From Bacillota bacterium (GTDB lineage Bacteria > Bacillota > UBA4882 > UBA8346): a stretch of 52,148 bases of DNA. The translations under genes were made by a program, and so were the position numbers. Shown one piece after another: positions 1 to 8,042 of the stretch. The stretch spans positions 1-52,148 of the forward strand of contig JAEZCE010000064.1 in assembly GCA_023429995.1 (NCBI GenBank), given 5' to 3'. The notes under the pieces were generated by a model that did no database searches, was not told the origin of the DNA, and saw only the letters and a list, made by a program, of their open reading frames with translations. The first letter of the stretch is position 1, and each line of letters opens with the position of its first letter.

Positions 1-214
1 TTTCATACTCGACGTGGGCGGTATTAATTGTAATACCGCGTTCCCTTTCTTCCGGAGCCTTGTCGATTTCATCGAATTTCATGAAGTTAGCTTTCCCGGC
101 TTTCGATAATACTAGGGTGATTGCCGCCGTGCTGGTCGTTTTACCGTGGTCAACGTGACCGATTGTTCCGATATTTACGTGTGGTTTTGTACGTTCATAC
201 TTCTGCTTCGCCAT
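1..214 (-). CDS. tuf: Elongation factor Tu, N-terminal part (runs off the window)
   Basis: EF-Tu delivers aminoacyl-tRNA to the ribosome as a GTP complex. The first 71 codons are present: MAKQKYERTKPHVNIGTIGH, then the G1 P-loop VDHGKTT, a stretch with MKFDEIDKAPEERERG, and ITINTAHVEYE (switch I/effector region). The start is an ATG preceded by AGGAGG nine bases upstream. Residue 27 (E. coli numbering), usually Leu in DHGKTTLTAA, reads Ser here. The gene follows three tRNA genes on the same strand, like the classical tRNA-tufB linkage of many bacteria. Identity is certain; the rest of the gene is outside the window. Confidence 0.98.
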   Translation of the reverse strand, partial: MAKQKYERTKPHVNIGTIGHVDHGKTTSTAAITLVLSKAGKANFMKFDEIDKAPEERERGITINTAHVEYE

Positions 215-432
215 TGTATTCGTCCTCCTTCAAATCTCAAAGGTATTATTGATTCTAAGACAGCTCTTAATTCTACAATAAATTGGTTTATCCTTCTTTC
301 GCATCAAAACCGCTCGGGTAATTTATCATGTGAATACAGACAAAGAGAGGCTTAGGCGAAGAATTTTCGAAGTAACATCATGTTGGTTCGTAGTATCGGA
401 CATAAATAAAAAAACCACTCGGGATAAATAAA

Positions 433-508
433 TGGAGCCCACAATCAGAATTGAACTGATGACCTCATCCTTACCATGGATGCGCTCTACCTACTGAGCT
501 ATGTGGGC
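433..508 (-). tRNA. tRNA-Thr (anticodon GGT)
   Basis: Cloverleaf on the minus strand with a 7-bp acceptor stem (GCCCACA/TGTGGGC), anticodon stem CATCC/GGATG and loop ATGGTAA, giving anticodon GGT. The TTCAATTC T-loop is present and the CCA end is encoded. It is the last tRNA before tuf, about 220 bp upstream of it. Confidence 0.97.
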
Positions 509-595
509 AATAATTATTTATAAATAACCCAAAAGGTTTAACTTAAGTACGTTAATTATATATTGAATCAGGATGAAATTTAATGATATTAAAAT

Positions 596-671
596 TGGTT
601 GCGGGGGAAGGATTCGAACCTCCGGCCTCCGGGTTATGAGCCCGACGAGCTACCAACTGCTCCACCCCGCG
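596..671 (-). tRNA. Initiator tRNA-fMet (anticodon CAT)
   Basis: Cloverleaf with anticodon CAT. It has the two initiator hallmarks: an unpaired C1 x A72 at the top of the acceptor stem (CGCGGGG against CCCCGCA) and three consecutive G-C pairs at the base of the anticodon stem (GGG/CCC). CCA is encoded. A consensus promoter lies about 40 bp upstream. Confidence 0.96.
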
Positions 672-711
672 ATTTATTCAATTGAACTACCGATTTCCAG
701 AAAGCTTACTT

Positions 712-740
712 AGTATACACGCCAATCTTGAATATGTCAA
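712..740 (-). promoter_or_regulatory. Sigma-A promoter for tRNA-fMet
   Basis: On the minus strand TTGACA (735-740) and TATACT (712-717) are separated by exactly 17 bp. They sit between tRNA-Tyr and tRNA-fMet, so the fMet/Thr pair can be transcribed independently of tRNA-Tyr. Confidence 0.85.
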
Positions 741-775
741 CCTATATTTTTGATTCAATTCTTTGACATAAATAA

Positions 776-861
<86 letters not shown>

Positions 862-880
862 ACGTATCGGCGCAAGGATT

Positions 881-910
881 ATTATAATACAACCAACCAC
901 CTGGTGTCAA
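881..910 (-). promoter_or_regulatory. Sigma-A promoter for tRNA-Tyr
   Basis: Perfect -35 TTGACA (905-910) and -10 TATAAT (881-886) with an 18-bp spacer, about 20 bp upstream of the tRNA-Tyr 5' end. Confidence 0.88.
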
Positions 911-1431
911 CGATTATTTATAACCATTTAATTCCAATTCGATGCTTTTATCAAATACATTTCTGCAGCTAAATCCCTAAAATTACATTGGACTATCAAA
1001 ATATCTATCGATTTTTTCAAGATTCGTCTTCAAGAGCGCCTTTTTAGTCTTCCATGCAACGGAATTCAATTCAATCCAGTAACATCGTAAAGACGATGGC
1101 GACGTAAGTACGTCAGCGCTGTTCATAAAGGAGATTATACACTGTATTTCGGCATTGTGCATTCGAAGTTTTTTACAAAATTAGCGGCAATATCCAATAC
1201 TAAAATATGCAAAATGCTTCCCTTTCATGTCTGCCAGACCACTGTTTCCTTATTTTTTCCCGCCGGATCATTTGTTTGTCTAATCAATCCCCATGGAGAA
1301 AATGGAGAAATCTTCTTTTCCAACCCAATAAGCTTTATGGGTTATTGTATCGTAATATATCCGCTATAACATCAATCGACACCCTTAAATATCTCTCTTC
1401 CATCAAAACTCTGCGCCAAGTCTCGAACAGC

Positions 1432-1661
1432 AAATAAAAACATCCAAACCCCTCCTATCCAGGTCTGGATGTTACGATTCAATCATTGGCAGGAACCAAA
1501 GCGCATAAAAGCAAAAAAGCTTTTACCCTTCGTCTGAACCTATATTGAAAGACACGCCAAAATCCCCGGCAAACACCGAGTCGTAACATCCGCCGTTTTA
1601 ATGGATCCGATGTTACTTATTTGCGCATTGGCGGCCCCTTTCCGTTCAGACTGAAACTTCT
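1432..1661 (-). ncRNA. Structured stand-alone RNA of unknown family, with possible switch-like pairing
   Basis: A transcript of about 230 nt is bounded by a consensus promoter and an intrinsic terminator. Its first 130 nt can fold as a junction. P1 pairs GTCTGAAC with GTTCAGAC (8 bp), P2 pairs GAAAG with CTTTC, P3 pairs CGCCAA with TTGGCG, and an internal hairpin pairs GTAACATC (1608-1615) with GATGTTAC (1583-1590). The 3' strand of that hairpin, GGATGTTACG, is also a perfect 10-nt complement of CGTAACATCC, which contains the 5' arm of the terminator. Hairpin-plus-terminator and an antiterminator-like pairing are therefore mutually exclusive. No open reading frame follows on this strand before tRNA-Tyr. 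I checked by eye for tmRNA, SRP RNA, RNase P RNA, 6S RNA and common riboswitch cores and recognised none. The existence of a discrete transcript is well supported; its role is unknown. Confidence 0.7.
1439..1473 (-). terminator. Intrinsic terminator of the structured RNA
   Basis: On the minus strand AACATCCA (1466-1473) pairs with TGGATGTT (1439-1446) and is followed by TTTATTTG. The 5' arm overlaps the sequence that can instead pair with the upstream hairpin strand at 1582-1591. Confidence 0.8.
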
Positions 1662-1667
1662 TTTTTT

Positions 1668-1696
1668 ACTATAGAATATTTGCGCAAACTTGTCAA
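1668..1696 (-). promoter_or_regulatory. Sigma-A promoter of the structured RNA
   Basis: TTGACA (1691-1696), a 17-bp spacer and TATAGT (1668-1673) on the minus strand. Transcription would start near 1661, in an A-rich stretch just before the P1 strand. The promoter lies between the end of the polygalacturonase gene and the RNA, so the RNA is an independent unit. Confidence 0.85.
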
Positions 1697-1769
1697 TGGG
1701 GCCGAAGAGGCTTTACAGAGACACCGAGAATGGACTGCCGAATCTTTCAGCAGGTATTCCCCCTGCGTA

Positions 1770-3149
1770 CTAAGCTTCTTTCACCTTACAGGCGTCTTCC
1801 TCCCCGGCAAGGGATTCCTCCCTTTGCTCCTCAAATGCGCATTCTTTCATTTCGAGATTGGAAACATTATGGAGCAGCGCTCCTTTTTCATCCCTGGATT
1901 GGACTTGAACCTTATGCATGGTGACACGATCACAGTCATACCCTCTAAAAGCCCGGGAGGCTGCTAAGTGAATGTTTTCCAGGACGATATCCCGAAGAGG
2001 ACTTTCCGGTAGCCCTTTCAGTTCAATGGCCAATTCGGAATTCCCCCCCTTGACGTTGCGGATGGTAATGTTGCGAAACTCCGGAGTGGCATTGCTACTG
2101 GGAAGAATCGTTGAAGACTGGTAATACATATTGATTTGAATCGCCTCATTCCGCATATCCCGAATCTCGATTCCTTCATAACAAATATTTTCAACAACCC
2201 CGCCCCGTCCACGCATTGATTTTAGCCGAATACCCCGCTCACCGCCTAAAAACCGGCAATTTTGAACCAGTACGTTCCGGACCCCCCCGGACATCCCGCT
2301 ACCGATGGCTACTCCGCCATGGCCCTCCATCATGAGGCAATTGCGGATCCAAATATTTTGGCACGGCTTGCCAACCCGCCAACCATCTTCACCCATGCCG
2401 GAATTGATGGCAATACAGTCATCCCCGGTTTCAAAGTAACAATCTTCGATTAAAACCCCGTTGCAGGAATCCGGATTGATTCCATCGGTGTTGGGACCAT
2501 GGGTCAATATTTTTAAATTGCGCAGAATTACCGTCTCGCAATAGACCGGATGAACGGTCCATTGAGGCCCGTCTTTAATGGTAATTCCCTCTATTAGGAT
2601 GTTTTTGCAGTGGATAAACTGGACAAACGAAGGCCGCAGCGCATCGGACTCCGTGCCAAAAATCCGTCTCTCAACCGGAATCCCATTATATTCTGCATCA
2701 TATAATTGCTTTGCGGCAGAATGCTGCAATTTTTTCCAATGCCACCAGGCGGCCCCATTGCCCTCCATCGTTCCTTCACCACAAATCAAGATATTTTCAC
2801 AATGGGCCGCATAGATCAAAGGGGAATAATTATAGCATTCAATTCCTTCCCAGCGTGTAAAAACCGCCGGTAGATAATCCTCAAACCGGTTACTGAAGCG
2901 GATGATCGCCCCTTTTTCCAATAATAGTCGAAGATTGCTTTTTAAATGGATGGGGCCGGTTAACCACAAGCCCGCCGGAATGACGAAAGTTCCTCCGCCT
3001 GCCCGATGACATGCGGAAATCCCTTCCCGAAACGCCGAACTGTTATCGGTTAACCCATCGCCGACCCCTCCAAATTGAGTAATTTCAACCTGGTAATCCG
3101 GTATTTTCGGGATCTGCAAAGAAGCTTTTTTGAAAAAAGACGGTTCCAT
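1770..3149 (-). CDS. Polygalacturonase, glycoside hydrolase family 28
   Basis: Predicted to hydrolyse alpha-1,4-galacturonan or oligogalacturonides (pectin breakdown). The 459-residue protein is a right-handed beta-helix with all GH28 catalytic motifs in order: NTDGINPDS, GDDCIAINSG, the GHGGVAIGSG block and RGIRLKS (RIK-type). The N-terminus carries the ITQFGGVGDGLTDNSSAF segment typical of pectate-active GH28 enzymes. I chose the ATG at 3149 because it has a GGGGGAA ribosome site; the frame stays open 50 codons further upstream without a recognisable domain. There is no signal peptide, so it probably acts on imported oligomers in the cytoplasm. It stands alone, with the unexplained RNA gene directly downstream. 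The DlgD-type reductase about 10 kb away could belong to the same uronate catabolism (inference). Confidence 0.93.
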   Translation of the reverse strand: MEPSFFKKASLQIPKIPDYQVEITQFGGVGDGLTDNSSAFREGISACHRAGGGTFVIPAGLWLTGPIHLKSNLRLLLEKGAIIRFSNRFEDYLPAVFTRWEGIECYNYSPLIYAAHCENILICGEGTMEGNGAAWWHWKKLQHSAAKQLYDAEYNGIPVERRIFGTESDALRPSFVQFIHCKNILIEGITIKDGPQWTVHPVYCETVILRNLKILTHGPNTDGINPDSCNGVLIEDCYFETGDDCIAINSGMGEDGWRVGKPCQNIWIRNCLMMEGHGGVAIGSGMSGGVRNVLVQNCRFLGGERGIRLKSMRGRGGVVENICYEGIEIRDMRNEAIQINMYYQSSTILPSSNATPEFRNITIRNVKGGNSELAIELKGLPESPLRDIVLENIHLAASRAFRGYDCDRVTMHKVQVQSRDEKGALLHNVSNLEMKECAFEEQREESLAGEEDACKVKEA

Positions 3150-3299
3150 CTTTATTCCCCCATTTTTTATTGCAACCTTTCCGGCAAAATGAAAACGGAA
3201 TGGTATTAGACAATCTTTACGATAAATGAAACGAACAAGGTTTGATTCCGTTTCTTTTTTATTCAAGTTTACCCGAATCCGAAGATAATTTCCGTACAT

Positions 3300-3873
3300 T
3301 TATTACCAAGATCCCTATATTCTAATCGGATTTTATTTTTATATGAAAGGGTCATCGATTAGCTTTTTCGTCAATATGTTGCTCTTTTCCATCAAGGGTC
3401 ATTGGAACAAGGAGCTTCGTAAAGGTTTTCAATCCCTACCCCTTTGAAGGAAGAGGAACAGGCTGCAATGTGGTGAATCGGGGTAAGGAAAAATTGGTTG
3501 ATTGGCTCAACAAAAAAATTCTTAATCATAATTCAACTTTTCGCAGTATCAATTCGGTAAATAAAGTTGATATAATTGGTTAACCGGCAAATTAATCATG
3601 GAGTTGACGCTTATAATGAATTTGTTGGACATTATCAGTATGCAGGGGCCATGCTCATTAAATTCTCATGATTCATAACGTTTTTTTAATCCTGTTCATC
3701 CTGCTAATCCAGTTAATCCTGTTTAAGTCCTTTTATTTAGGCCTAAGTTCATGGCTTACGTAGACAGCAGGATTTAAGGGATTATTGGAAACTTTGTGCT
3801 CCGGCTGTTTTTAATTTGAGTGTTTTGTTTTTTTCAGTCCATTTATCAACTTTTATTTATATTCGCTGGAATG
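3300..3873. other. Intergenic region without a gene, carrying an AATCCTG repeat
   Basis: No convincing reading frame on either strand. The recognisable content is the AATCCTGTT-rich stretch described separately at 3681-3777. The rest is AT-rich with no clear promoter. Confidence 0.6.
3681..3777 (+). repeat. Dispersed intergenic repeat, copy A
   Basis: A stretch with repeated AATCCTGTT / CATCCTG / AATCC words, followed by GGCCTAAG, GTTCATGG and CGTAGACAG. A diverged copy lies near 46741-46902, where the block GTTAATCC(C/T)GTTT..AGT.CTTTTTA..T..G...GTTCAT and the words ACGTAGACAG and GGATTT recur. Strings of this AATCCTGT type occur between genes in many bacteria; function unknown. Confidence 0.55.
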
Positions 3874-4023
3874 TTAATGAATTAAAACATAGAGAAAATT
3901 ATTCGGATCGTTCCTGATTTGCTTAATTCTTTCCGGAAGGACCTTAACCGGAGCATTTGGACATAAATCCCGATATAAACTTTGGATGGCATCTCCATCG
4001 GCAGCCTCAGCCTCGCGAATCAA
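3874..4023 (-). pseudogene. N-terminal fragment of a GNAT acetyltransferase
   Basis: A 49-codon frame starting TTG directly abuts the stop of the HAD gene. It reads LIREAEAADGDAIQSLYRDL.. and later RIKQIRNDPNNFLYVLIH, then stops. This is the beta1-alpha1-alpha2-beta2 start of a GNAT fold, including the DPN-x-x-L-x-V segment that precedes beta3. The acetyl-CoA-binding part is missing. GGCGGGG lies upstream of the TTG, so it could still be translated. It is best read as a truncated remnant of a gene once linked to the HAD gene. Confidence 0.6.
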
Positions 4024-4737
4024 TTAAATCCCCGCCTTTTGCCCGTGAATTTCCCTGCCAGGATGACCAAATTCCGGACCCCTTCCTTTTCCCGGAGAAA
4101 CCAAGGGGGGCAACTCTATCATCTTATAGATAAAATGCTGCACCGGGTAATTTTTAAATTCCTTTTTCTTTGTCGTCCCGGTGAGGGAGGCAATAAAAGG
4201 GATATTGGCGTTCCAAGCCGTTTGGGCATCAATGATGCTGTCGCCAATCAATAGGCATTGTCCCAGCGGGACATTGAGCCTGGCGGCTGCTGAAAAAACC
4301 CCTTCGGGATCCGGTTTGGCATTTTGAACATCGTCGCCACCCATAATGATATCCACTAAATCCGCAATCCCCTCCCTTTGCAAAAAGCCTTCAATTCTGT
4401 GACGGACTTTGGTCGATACGATCCCGATCCGGTGAGTGTCCGCTCTTAAGGATTGAAATGTTTCCCCAACCGAATCATAGAGAACGGTTAATTCATTCAT
4501 AACCTGGTCGGCCTTGATTTTAAAATGAGCTTTAAAATCCTGAAGCCGGGCTTCCTGTTTTGGGCCGGTAAGTCTGATAAAAGTATCGTCAAGGGTAAGT
4601 CCGATCAGTCTCGAAATTTCCTTGGGCTCCGCTTTTTTAAAGCCCATTTCTTGCAGGGCATAATTAACGCTTTCGATAATTCCCGCCGAAGAGTCCGCTA
4701 AAGTGTAATCGAAATCAAATAAAATCAAATAACTCAT
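4024..4737 (-). CDS. HAD-superfamily phosphatase (Gph/PpaX type)
   Basis: A 237-residue haloacid-dehalogenase-like phosphatase of the phosphoglycolate phosphatase / pyrophosphatase PpaX group. The four HAD motifs are visible: DFDYTLADS near the N-terminus (nucleophile Asp and general acid Asp), IVSTK (motif II), the Lys of NAKPDP (motif III) and LIGDSIIDAQTA (motif IV). An alpha-helical cap lies between motifs I and II. The substrate cannot be read from sequence. The last 25 or so residues (from about SPGKGRGPEF) are Gly/Pro-rich and unlike the family, which suggests the original C-terminus was altered when the adjacent GNAT gene decayed. Start at the ATG after TTG, with AAGGAAGGGG upstream. 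Confidence 0.88.
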   Translation of the reverse strand: MSYLILFDFDYTLADSSAGIIESVNYALQEMGFKKAEPKEISRLIGLTLDDTFIRLTGPKQEARLQDFKAHFKIKADQVMNELTVLYDSVGETFQSLRADTHRIGIVSTKVRHRIEGFLQREGIADLVDIIMGGDDVQNAKPDPEGVFSAAARLNVPLGQCLLIGDSIIDAQTAWNANIPFIASLTGTTKKKEFKNYPVQHFIYKMIELPPLVSPGKGRGPEFGHPGREIHGQKAGI

Positions 4738-4782
4738 CAACCCTATTACCCCTTCCTTGGATTTACAAAAATTCTAAAGTTG

Positions 4783-5316
4783 TCACCGTGTCTCTTGCGA
4801 ATGTTCAACCCCTTGATGATTGGATGCCAGATTTTTCGCCATTTTATAATGGGGAATGGTCACTTCGGTGAATTCCGGGCCAACGACTTCGTAACCGCGC
4901 TTCAGATAGAAATTAACCGCTGATTTTCTGGCGTTTAATATCATCCTCCGGCAACCTAATTCTCCAGCCAATTCTTCCGCGAAAATCACCAGCCGGCTGC
5001 CGATGTGATTGCCTCGGTACGCCTCATTGACTGCAACTTGCCGCATTTTAAGCTCCATGTTGCTTAATGGAGTCAGAATTAAAACCCCGATTAAAGTCCG
5101 GTCATAAAACGCCCCGATATGATAATCCTTTTTTTCACTTTCCAAGTCGTCGTTATAAACGCTCAAACCGAGGGGTTTCCGCAGAATTAAATCCCGCAAT
5201 TCAAGCTCTTGTTGATACTCATATGTATCGGGCAGGATTTGCCGGATCGCGCATTCCCCTCGGGCTTCAAGGGATTGGTTATGTACGGTTTTCGTTTTTG
5301 CGATATCTCTATTCAT
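4783..5316 (-). CDS. GNAT-family N-acetyltransferase
   Basis: A 177-residue acetyltransferase. The acetyl-CoA-binding motif A is RQVAVNEAYRGNHIGSRLV, followed by helix alpha3 and ILNARKSAVNFYLKRGYEVV (motif B), the usual end of the fold. The sequence around MELKMRQVAV resembles the ElaA and thioesterase-linked GNAT groups; the acceptor is unknown. The start at 5316 is chosen because GGAGAGG precedes it at good spacing. It lies downstream of an anchored protein of unknown function and upstream of the HAD gene, all on one strand. Confidence 0.87.
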   Translation of the reverse strand: MNRDIAKTKTVHNQSLEARGECAIRQILPDTYEYQQELELRDLILRKPLGLSVYNDDLESEKKDYHIGAFYDRTLIGVLILTPLSNMELKMRQVAVNEAYRGNHIGSRLVIFAEELAGELGCRRMILNARKSAVNFYLKRGYEVVGPEFTEVTIPHYKMAKNLASNHQGVEHSQETR

Positions 5317-5376
5317 CGAAACCTCTCCAGGAATTCTCTTTTGGGGATTAATTAATAACCCGTTGCATACCATCGT

Positions 5377-5808
5377 TCATTTGGTTCTTACATCACTTTT
5401 GATTTCAAAATCAATAACTCCATCCGCTTCAACCTTTAAAATTTTGATTATGGCTTTTCCATGATACCCTCTTTCAAAATAACCAAATATAACTTCCTTA
5501 TGAATTTGATTATTTTGATCCCGATAACTTAATCCCATGGAGTTTTCCCCATGGGCTGTAGCCGATGGAGCATTCCCGGGTTTAAAGGCCAATTTTAAAT
5601 AAGATTTGGCAGGGATACCGGAAATAAGGATATCTTGATGATTCTTTTGATAACTGATCGTAAAATCTCCGATTACATCCGCTGTCTTGTTATAAATCTC
5701 GATTTGGAAAGTACCCTTGTTTTTAAAATAAAAGAAAGTAAAGGAAAAGGCGGCCATCAATATTATAATAAAAACGGCAATCAATATTAGCTTACGTGAA
5801 GTCTTCAT
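5377..5808 (-). CDS. Small membrane-anchored protein of unknown function
   Basis: 143 residues, not recognised. Residues 7-29 form one hydrophobic segment (LILIAVFIIILMAAFSFTFF) that is a signal anchor, leaving about 110 residues outside the cytoplasm. That domain looks beta-rich (IEIYNKTADVIGDFTISYQ; later KEVIFGYFERGYHGKAIIKI), like a small beta-sandwich. The start codon overlaps the stop of the upstream Nudix gene as ATGA, so the two are translationally coupled. Confidence 0.75.
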   Translation of the reverse strand: MKTSRKLILIAVFIIILMAAFSFTFFYFKNKGTFQIEIYNKTADVIGDFTISYQKNHQDILISGIPAKSYLKLAFKPGNAPSATAHGENSMGLSYRDQNNQIHKEVIFGYFERGYHGKAIIKILKVEADGVIDFEIKSDVRTK

Positions 5809-6392
5809 CCAATCCCATCCTTCGTTTTCGCACGGATTTGTTTTGCCCTTTGAATCAATTTATTGTACAAATATACATCGTGGCTGTCAAAAAAATCCCG
5901 CCTGAATTGATCCACCGGCAGCCAACGGACTGCGCTGTTTTCCTCTTCATTGACAATGAGCCTTTCACTTTCATCGGCAATCAGGATATAGGCAATGGAA
6001 AGATGCAAGTGGGTACTGACCCATTCCCCTCGTTTTATGTGTCCGTAAACAGGCAAAATATCCAGGGAAACGATCCGGCCGGTCAGTGGAGTTACTTCTT
6101 TGACGCCGGTTTCCTCCTTCGCTTCCTTGATTGCAACCTGCAATAAATCCCTTTCGCCGTCGGCATGTCCTCCCGTCCAAGCCCAGGTATTCCGTTGATT
6201 GTGGTGAACCATCAACGCCTTGTCCAGTTGCCGGTTCACGACAAAGCCGGAACTGGTTATATGAGCCAGTTGGTTATCCTGCAACAAAATCGTATCCTGA
6301 AACGCTTCAATATAATGCAAAATTAATTTTTTATCCTGAGTTTCCTGAGAGTTTTCCGGGGCAAACCCATTGATGGGTGTGATGAAATCCAT
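5805..6392 (-). CDS. Nudix hydrolase
   Basis: A Nudix-fold hydrolase that cleaves a nucleoside diphosphate linked to another moiety; substrate unknown. The Nudix box is GGHADGERDLLQVAIKEA followed by KEETGV. The family's Arg in REUXEEXGU is Lys here, while the metal-binding Glu pair is intact. An upstream beta-strand (SGFVVNRQLDKALMVHHN) and the downstream WLPVDQFR helix match the fold. The start is uncertain. The ATG at 6392 (MDFITPINGF) begins where homology would be expected. A GTG at 6467 has a better-placed ribosome site (AGAGG nine bases before), and the frame stays open to 6536. It overlaps the next gene by 4 nt. Confidence 0.82.
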   Translation of the reverse strand: MDFITPINGFAPENSQETQDKKLILHYIEAFQDTILLQDNQLAHITSSGFVVNRQLDKALMVHHNQRNTWAWTGGHADGERDLLQVAIKEAKEETGVKEVTPLTGRIVSLDILPVYGHIKRGEWVSTHLHLSIAYILIADESERLIVNEEENSAVRWLPVDQFRRDFFDSHDVYLYNKLIQRAKQIRAKTKDGIG

Positions 6393-6626
6393 TGCCGCCA
6401 AACTTTCCCGATCCCGTTTTGCTCTGCTTGATACCCTGTCCCATCCGTTGCATTCTTTGTAATTCACCTGGTTCACCCTCTTCTCCCACTCCGGGAGATT
6501 TCTTCGACTTTTAACAGCAGAAATATAATTTGACAATCCTTCTCTGAAGCTTAATAATATATTTTAATACGTTGCAATTTGAAAATGAAGTTCCGCCGAT
6601 CGAGAATTTATAAGGAGAACCTCGTA

Positions 6627-7265
6627 ATGACAAACTTTATTCCTTCAACCTATGAAGTAGAGACACGCTTCCGTTTTTTATGTCCTGATGAAGTTTGGGA
6701 TGTCCTGCCGATGTTTCAGTCTTATATCCACCAAGAAGTCGAGTGGCGCACTATTCATTACGGTCAGGCTCTTTTCAAAGCCGATCAAATCTTGCGGATC
6801 AATCATACGCTCCGGCAAGGAAAATTAAGTTCCTCACTGGGATGGAAGGAGCCCGATCAAGGAAAGTCCGTCAATATCCGAATCGAAATCGAAGAAGTCA
6901 TCACCCAAGGCATTCAAAACAGCAATATTTTGACCCGCCTGGGCTGTGACAAAACCTTCGATACCCCGGCGGCTCTCGCCGCCGAACTGGTTAGCCTCGG
7001 TCATCCCAAGTTTATGGAGTTTTCCGGAAGGAACTTAACCGGCGAATATGAACCACAAGGGTTTCATTTAAAACTTATGCTCGCTTCCGATCCGTCCTTG
7101 GGGTACCCCTTGCTTTTTGAAATCGAGAAAACCGCACATTCTCCTGAGCAGGCCACGGAGTTTGAAAAAGAAATCACCGAATTTGTCCGGGATCACCGGC
7201 TTGAAGAGCGGGTTGTCCGGGAAGAACCCCCTACGCTTTTATACCGGGCGCTTCATTTGGGGTAA
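6627..7265 (+). CDS. CYTH-like protein (class IV adenylate cyclase / triphosphatase fold)
   Basis: 212 residues; one of only two plus-strand genes here. The start YEVETRFRF matches the EXEXK signature of the CYTH tunnel fold, with Arg in place of Lys. It continues with ADQILRINHTLR, SLGWKEPDQGKSVNIRIEIE and ILTRLG, in the order of strands expected for CYTH proteins such as CyaB or thiamine triphosphatases. The enzyme activity cannot be predicted. The ATG at 6627 has a strong TAAGGAGA site eight bases upstream, so the longer upstream frame is rejected. It is convergent with the MgtC-like gene. Confidence 0.65.
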   Translation: MTNFIPSTYEVETRFRFLCPDEVWDVLPMFQSYIHQEVEWRTIHYGQALFKADQILRINHTLRQGKLSSSLGWKEPDQGKSVNIRIEIEEVITQGIQNSNILTRLGCDKTFDTPAALAAELVSLGHPKFMEFSGRNLTGEYEPQGFHLKLMLASDPSLGYPLLFEIEKTAHSPEQATEFEKEITEFVRDHRLEERVVREEPPTLLYRALHLG

Positions 7266-7309
7266 CAGACCAGCCCCATTTTTCTTTGGCCATTGCCATG
7301 TCTTTTCTT

Positions 7310-7993
7310 TTACTCAAGGCTCACTGAACCAACGCCCGGTATGTTCCGAACTTCATTGAATAGTTCCGTAATATTCTGCCGGGACGGCGGTTTCAGTTCC
7401 AGTTCCAGTATAAATACAGATTTCCCAGGCTGAGCCAGGGACGATTTGGGGTCGGTTTCTTCCCGATATTCCATGGCGCTCATATTCATATGATTTTGGG
7501 TGACGATCCGCAAGACTTCTTGAATGGCTTCCCCTTCCGTTATATGAACGGTCAATTTGAAATATTTTCCGTTTAATGCGCCAAAACCGCTATGCAAAAA
7601 CTCTAGACAAACAAATACCAATATCGTGGCGCTGAGACTAATCCAGTACATTCCCGCTCCAACAGCCAGCCCGATTCCGGCAGTCGCCCATAGTCCGGCG
7701 GCTGTTGTCAGTCCGCGAACGGTCTCACGCTGGAAAATAATCATTCCGGCGCCGATAAATCCGATCCCGCTGACTACTTGAGCCGCTACCCGGCTTGGGT
7801 CCAAGGCAATATCCTGTAAATGAAGAATATCGCCAAACCCGTATTTTGATACCACCATAATCAGGGCGCTGCCCAGCGCCACCAAAAAATGAGTGCGGAT
7901 TCCGGCTTCCTTTTTTTTACTGGTCCGTTCAAAACCAATGACCGCGCCAAAAGTTCCGGCAAGCAAAAGCCTTAAAAATATTTCCCAGTTCAT
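7310..7993 (-). CDS. MgtC/SapB-family membrane protein
   Basis: 227 residues. It shows the MgtC/SapB core: GFERTSKKKEAGIRTHFLVA, ALGSALIMVVSKYG, DPSRVAAQVVSGIGFIGAG and RGLTTAAGLWATAGIGLAVG, with about four to five membrane helices. A soluble C-terminal domain of about 80 residues follows (FKLTVHITEGEAIQEVLRIV..), probably the ACT-like domain known in longer MgtC proteins. The family is linked to growth at low magnesium and to modulating membrane ATPases; the exact role is unsettled. Start ATG with GGAGAA upstream. Confidence 0.92.
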   Translation of the reverse strand: MNWEIFLRLLLAGTFGAVIGFERTSKKKEAGIRTHFLVALGSALIMVVSKYGFGDILHLQDIALDPSRVAAQVVSGIGFIGAGMIIFQRETVRGLTTAAGLWATAGIGLAVGAGMYWISLSATILVFVCLEFLHSGFGALNGKYFKLTVHITEGEAIQEVLRIVTQNHMNMSAMEYREETDPKSSLAQPGKSVFILELELKPPSRQNITELFNEVRNIPGVGSVSLE

Positions 7994-8042
7994 TTTTTCT
8001 CCAACCCAAACTCAACAATTACCGGTTAGACTGAACCTCATG

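Noticed and set aside
509..595. Promoter for tRNA-Thr
   Set aside because: A TATAAT-like word is present but no acceptable -35 element at 16-18 bp.
1157..1437. Short plus-strand reading frames of 70 and 76 codons in the tRNA/polygalacturonase gap
   Set aside because: No ribosome site, no recognisable protein features, and the frames overlap each other and run opposite to the structured RNA.
1432..1661. 6S RNA, tmRNA, SRP RNA or RNase P RNA
   Set aside because: The ends do not form a closing stem as in 6S RNA, and the core words of tmRNA, SRP RNA and RNase P RNA are absent; left as unknown.
5067..5351. 94-codon plus-strand frame
   Set aside because: It lies antisense inside the GNAT gene and shows no protein features of its own.
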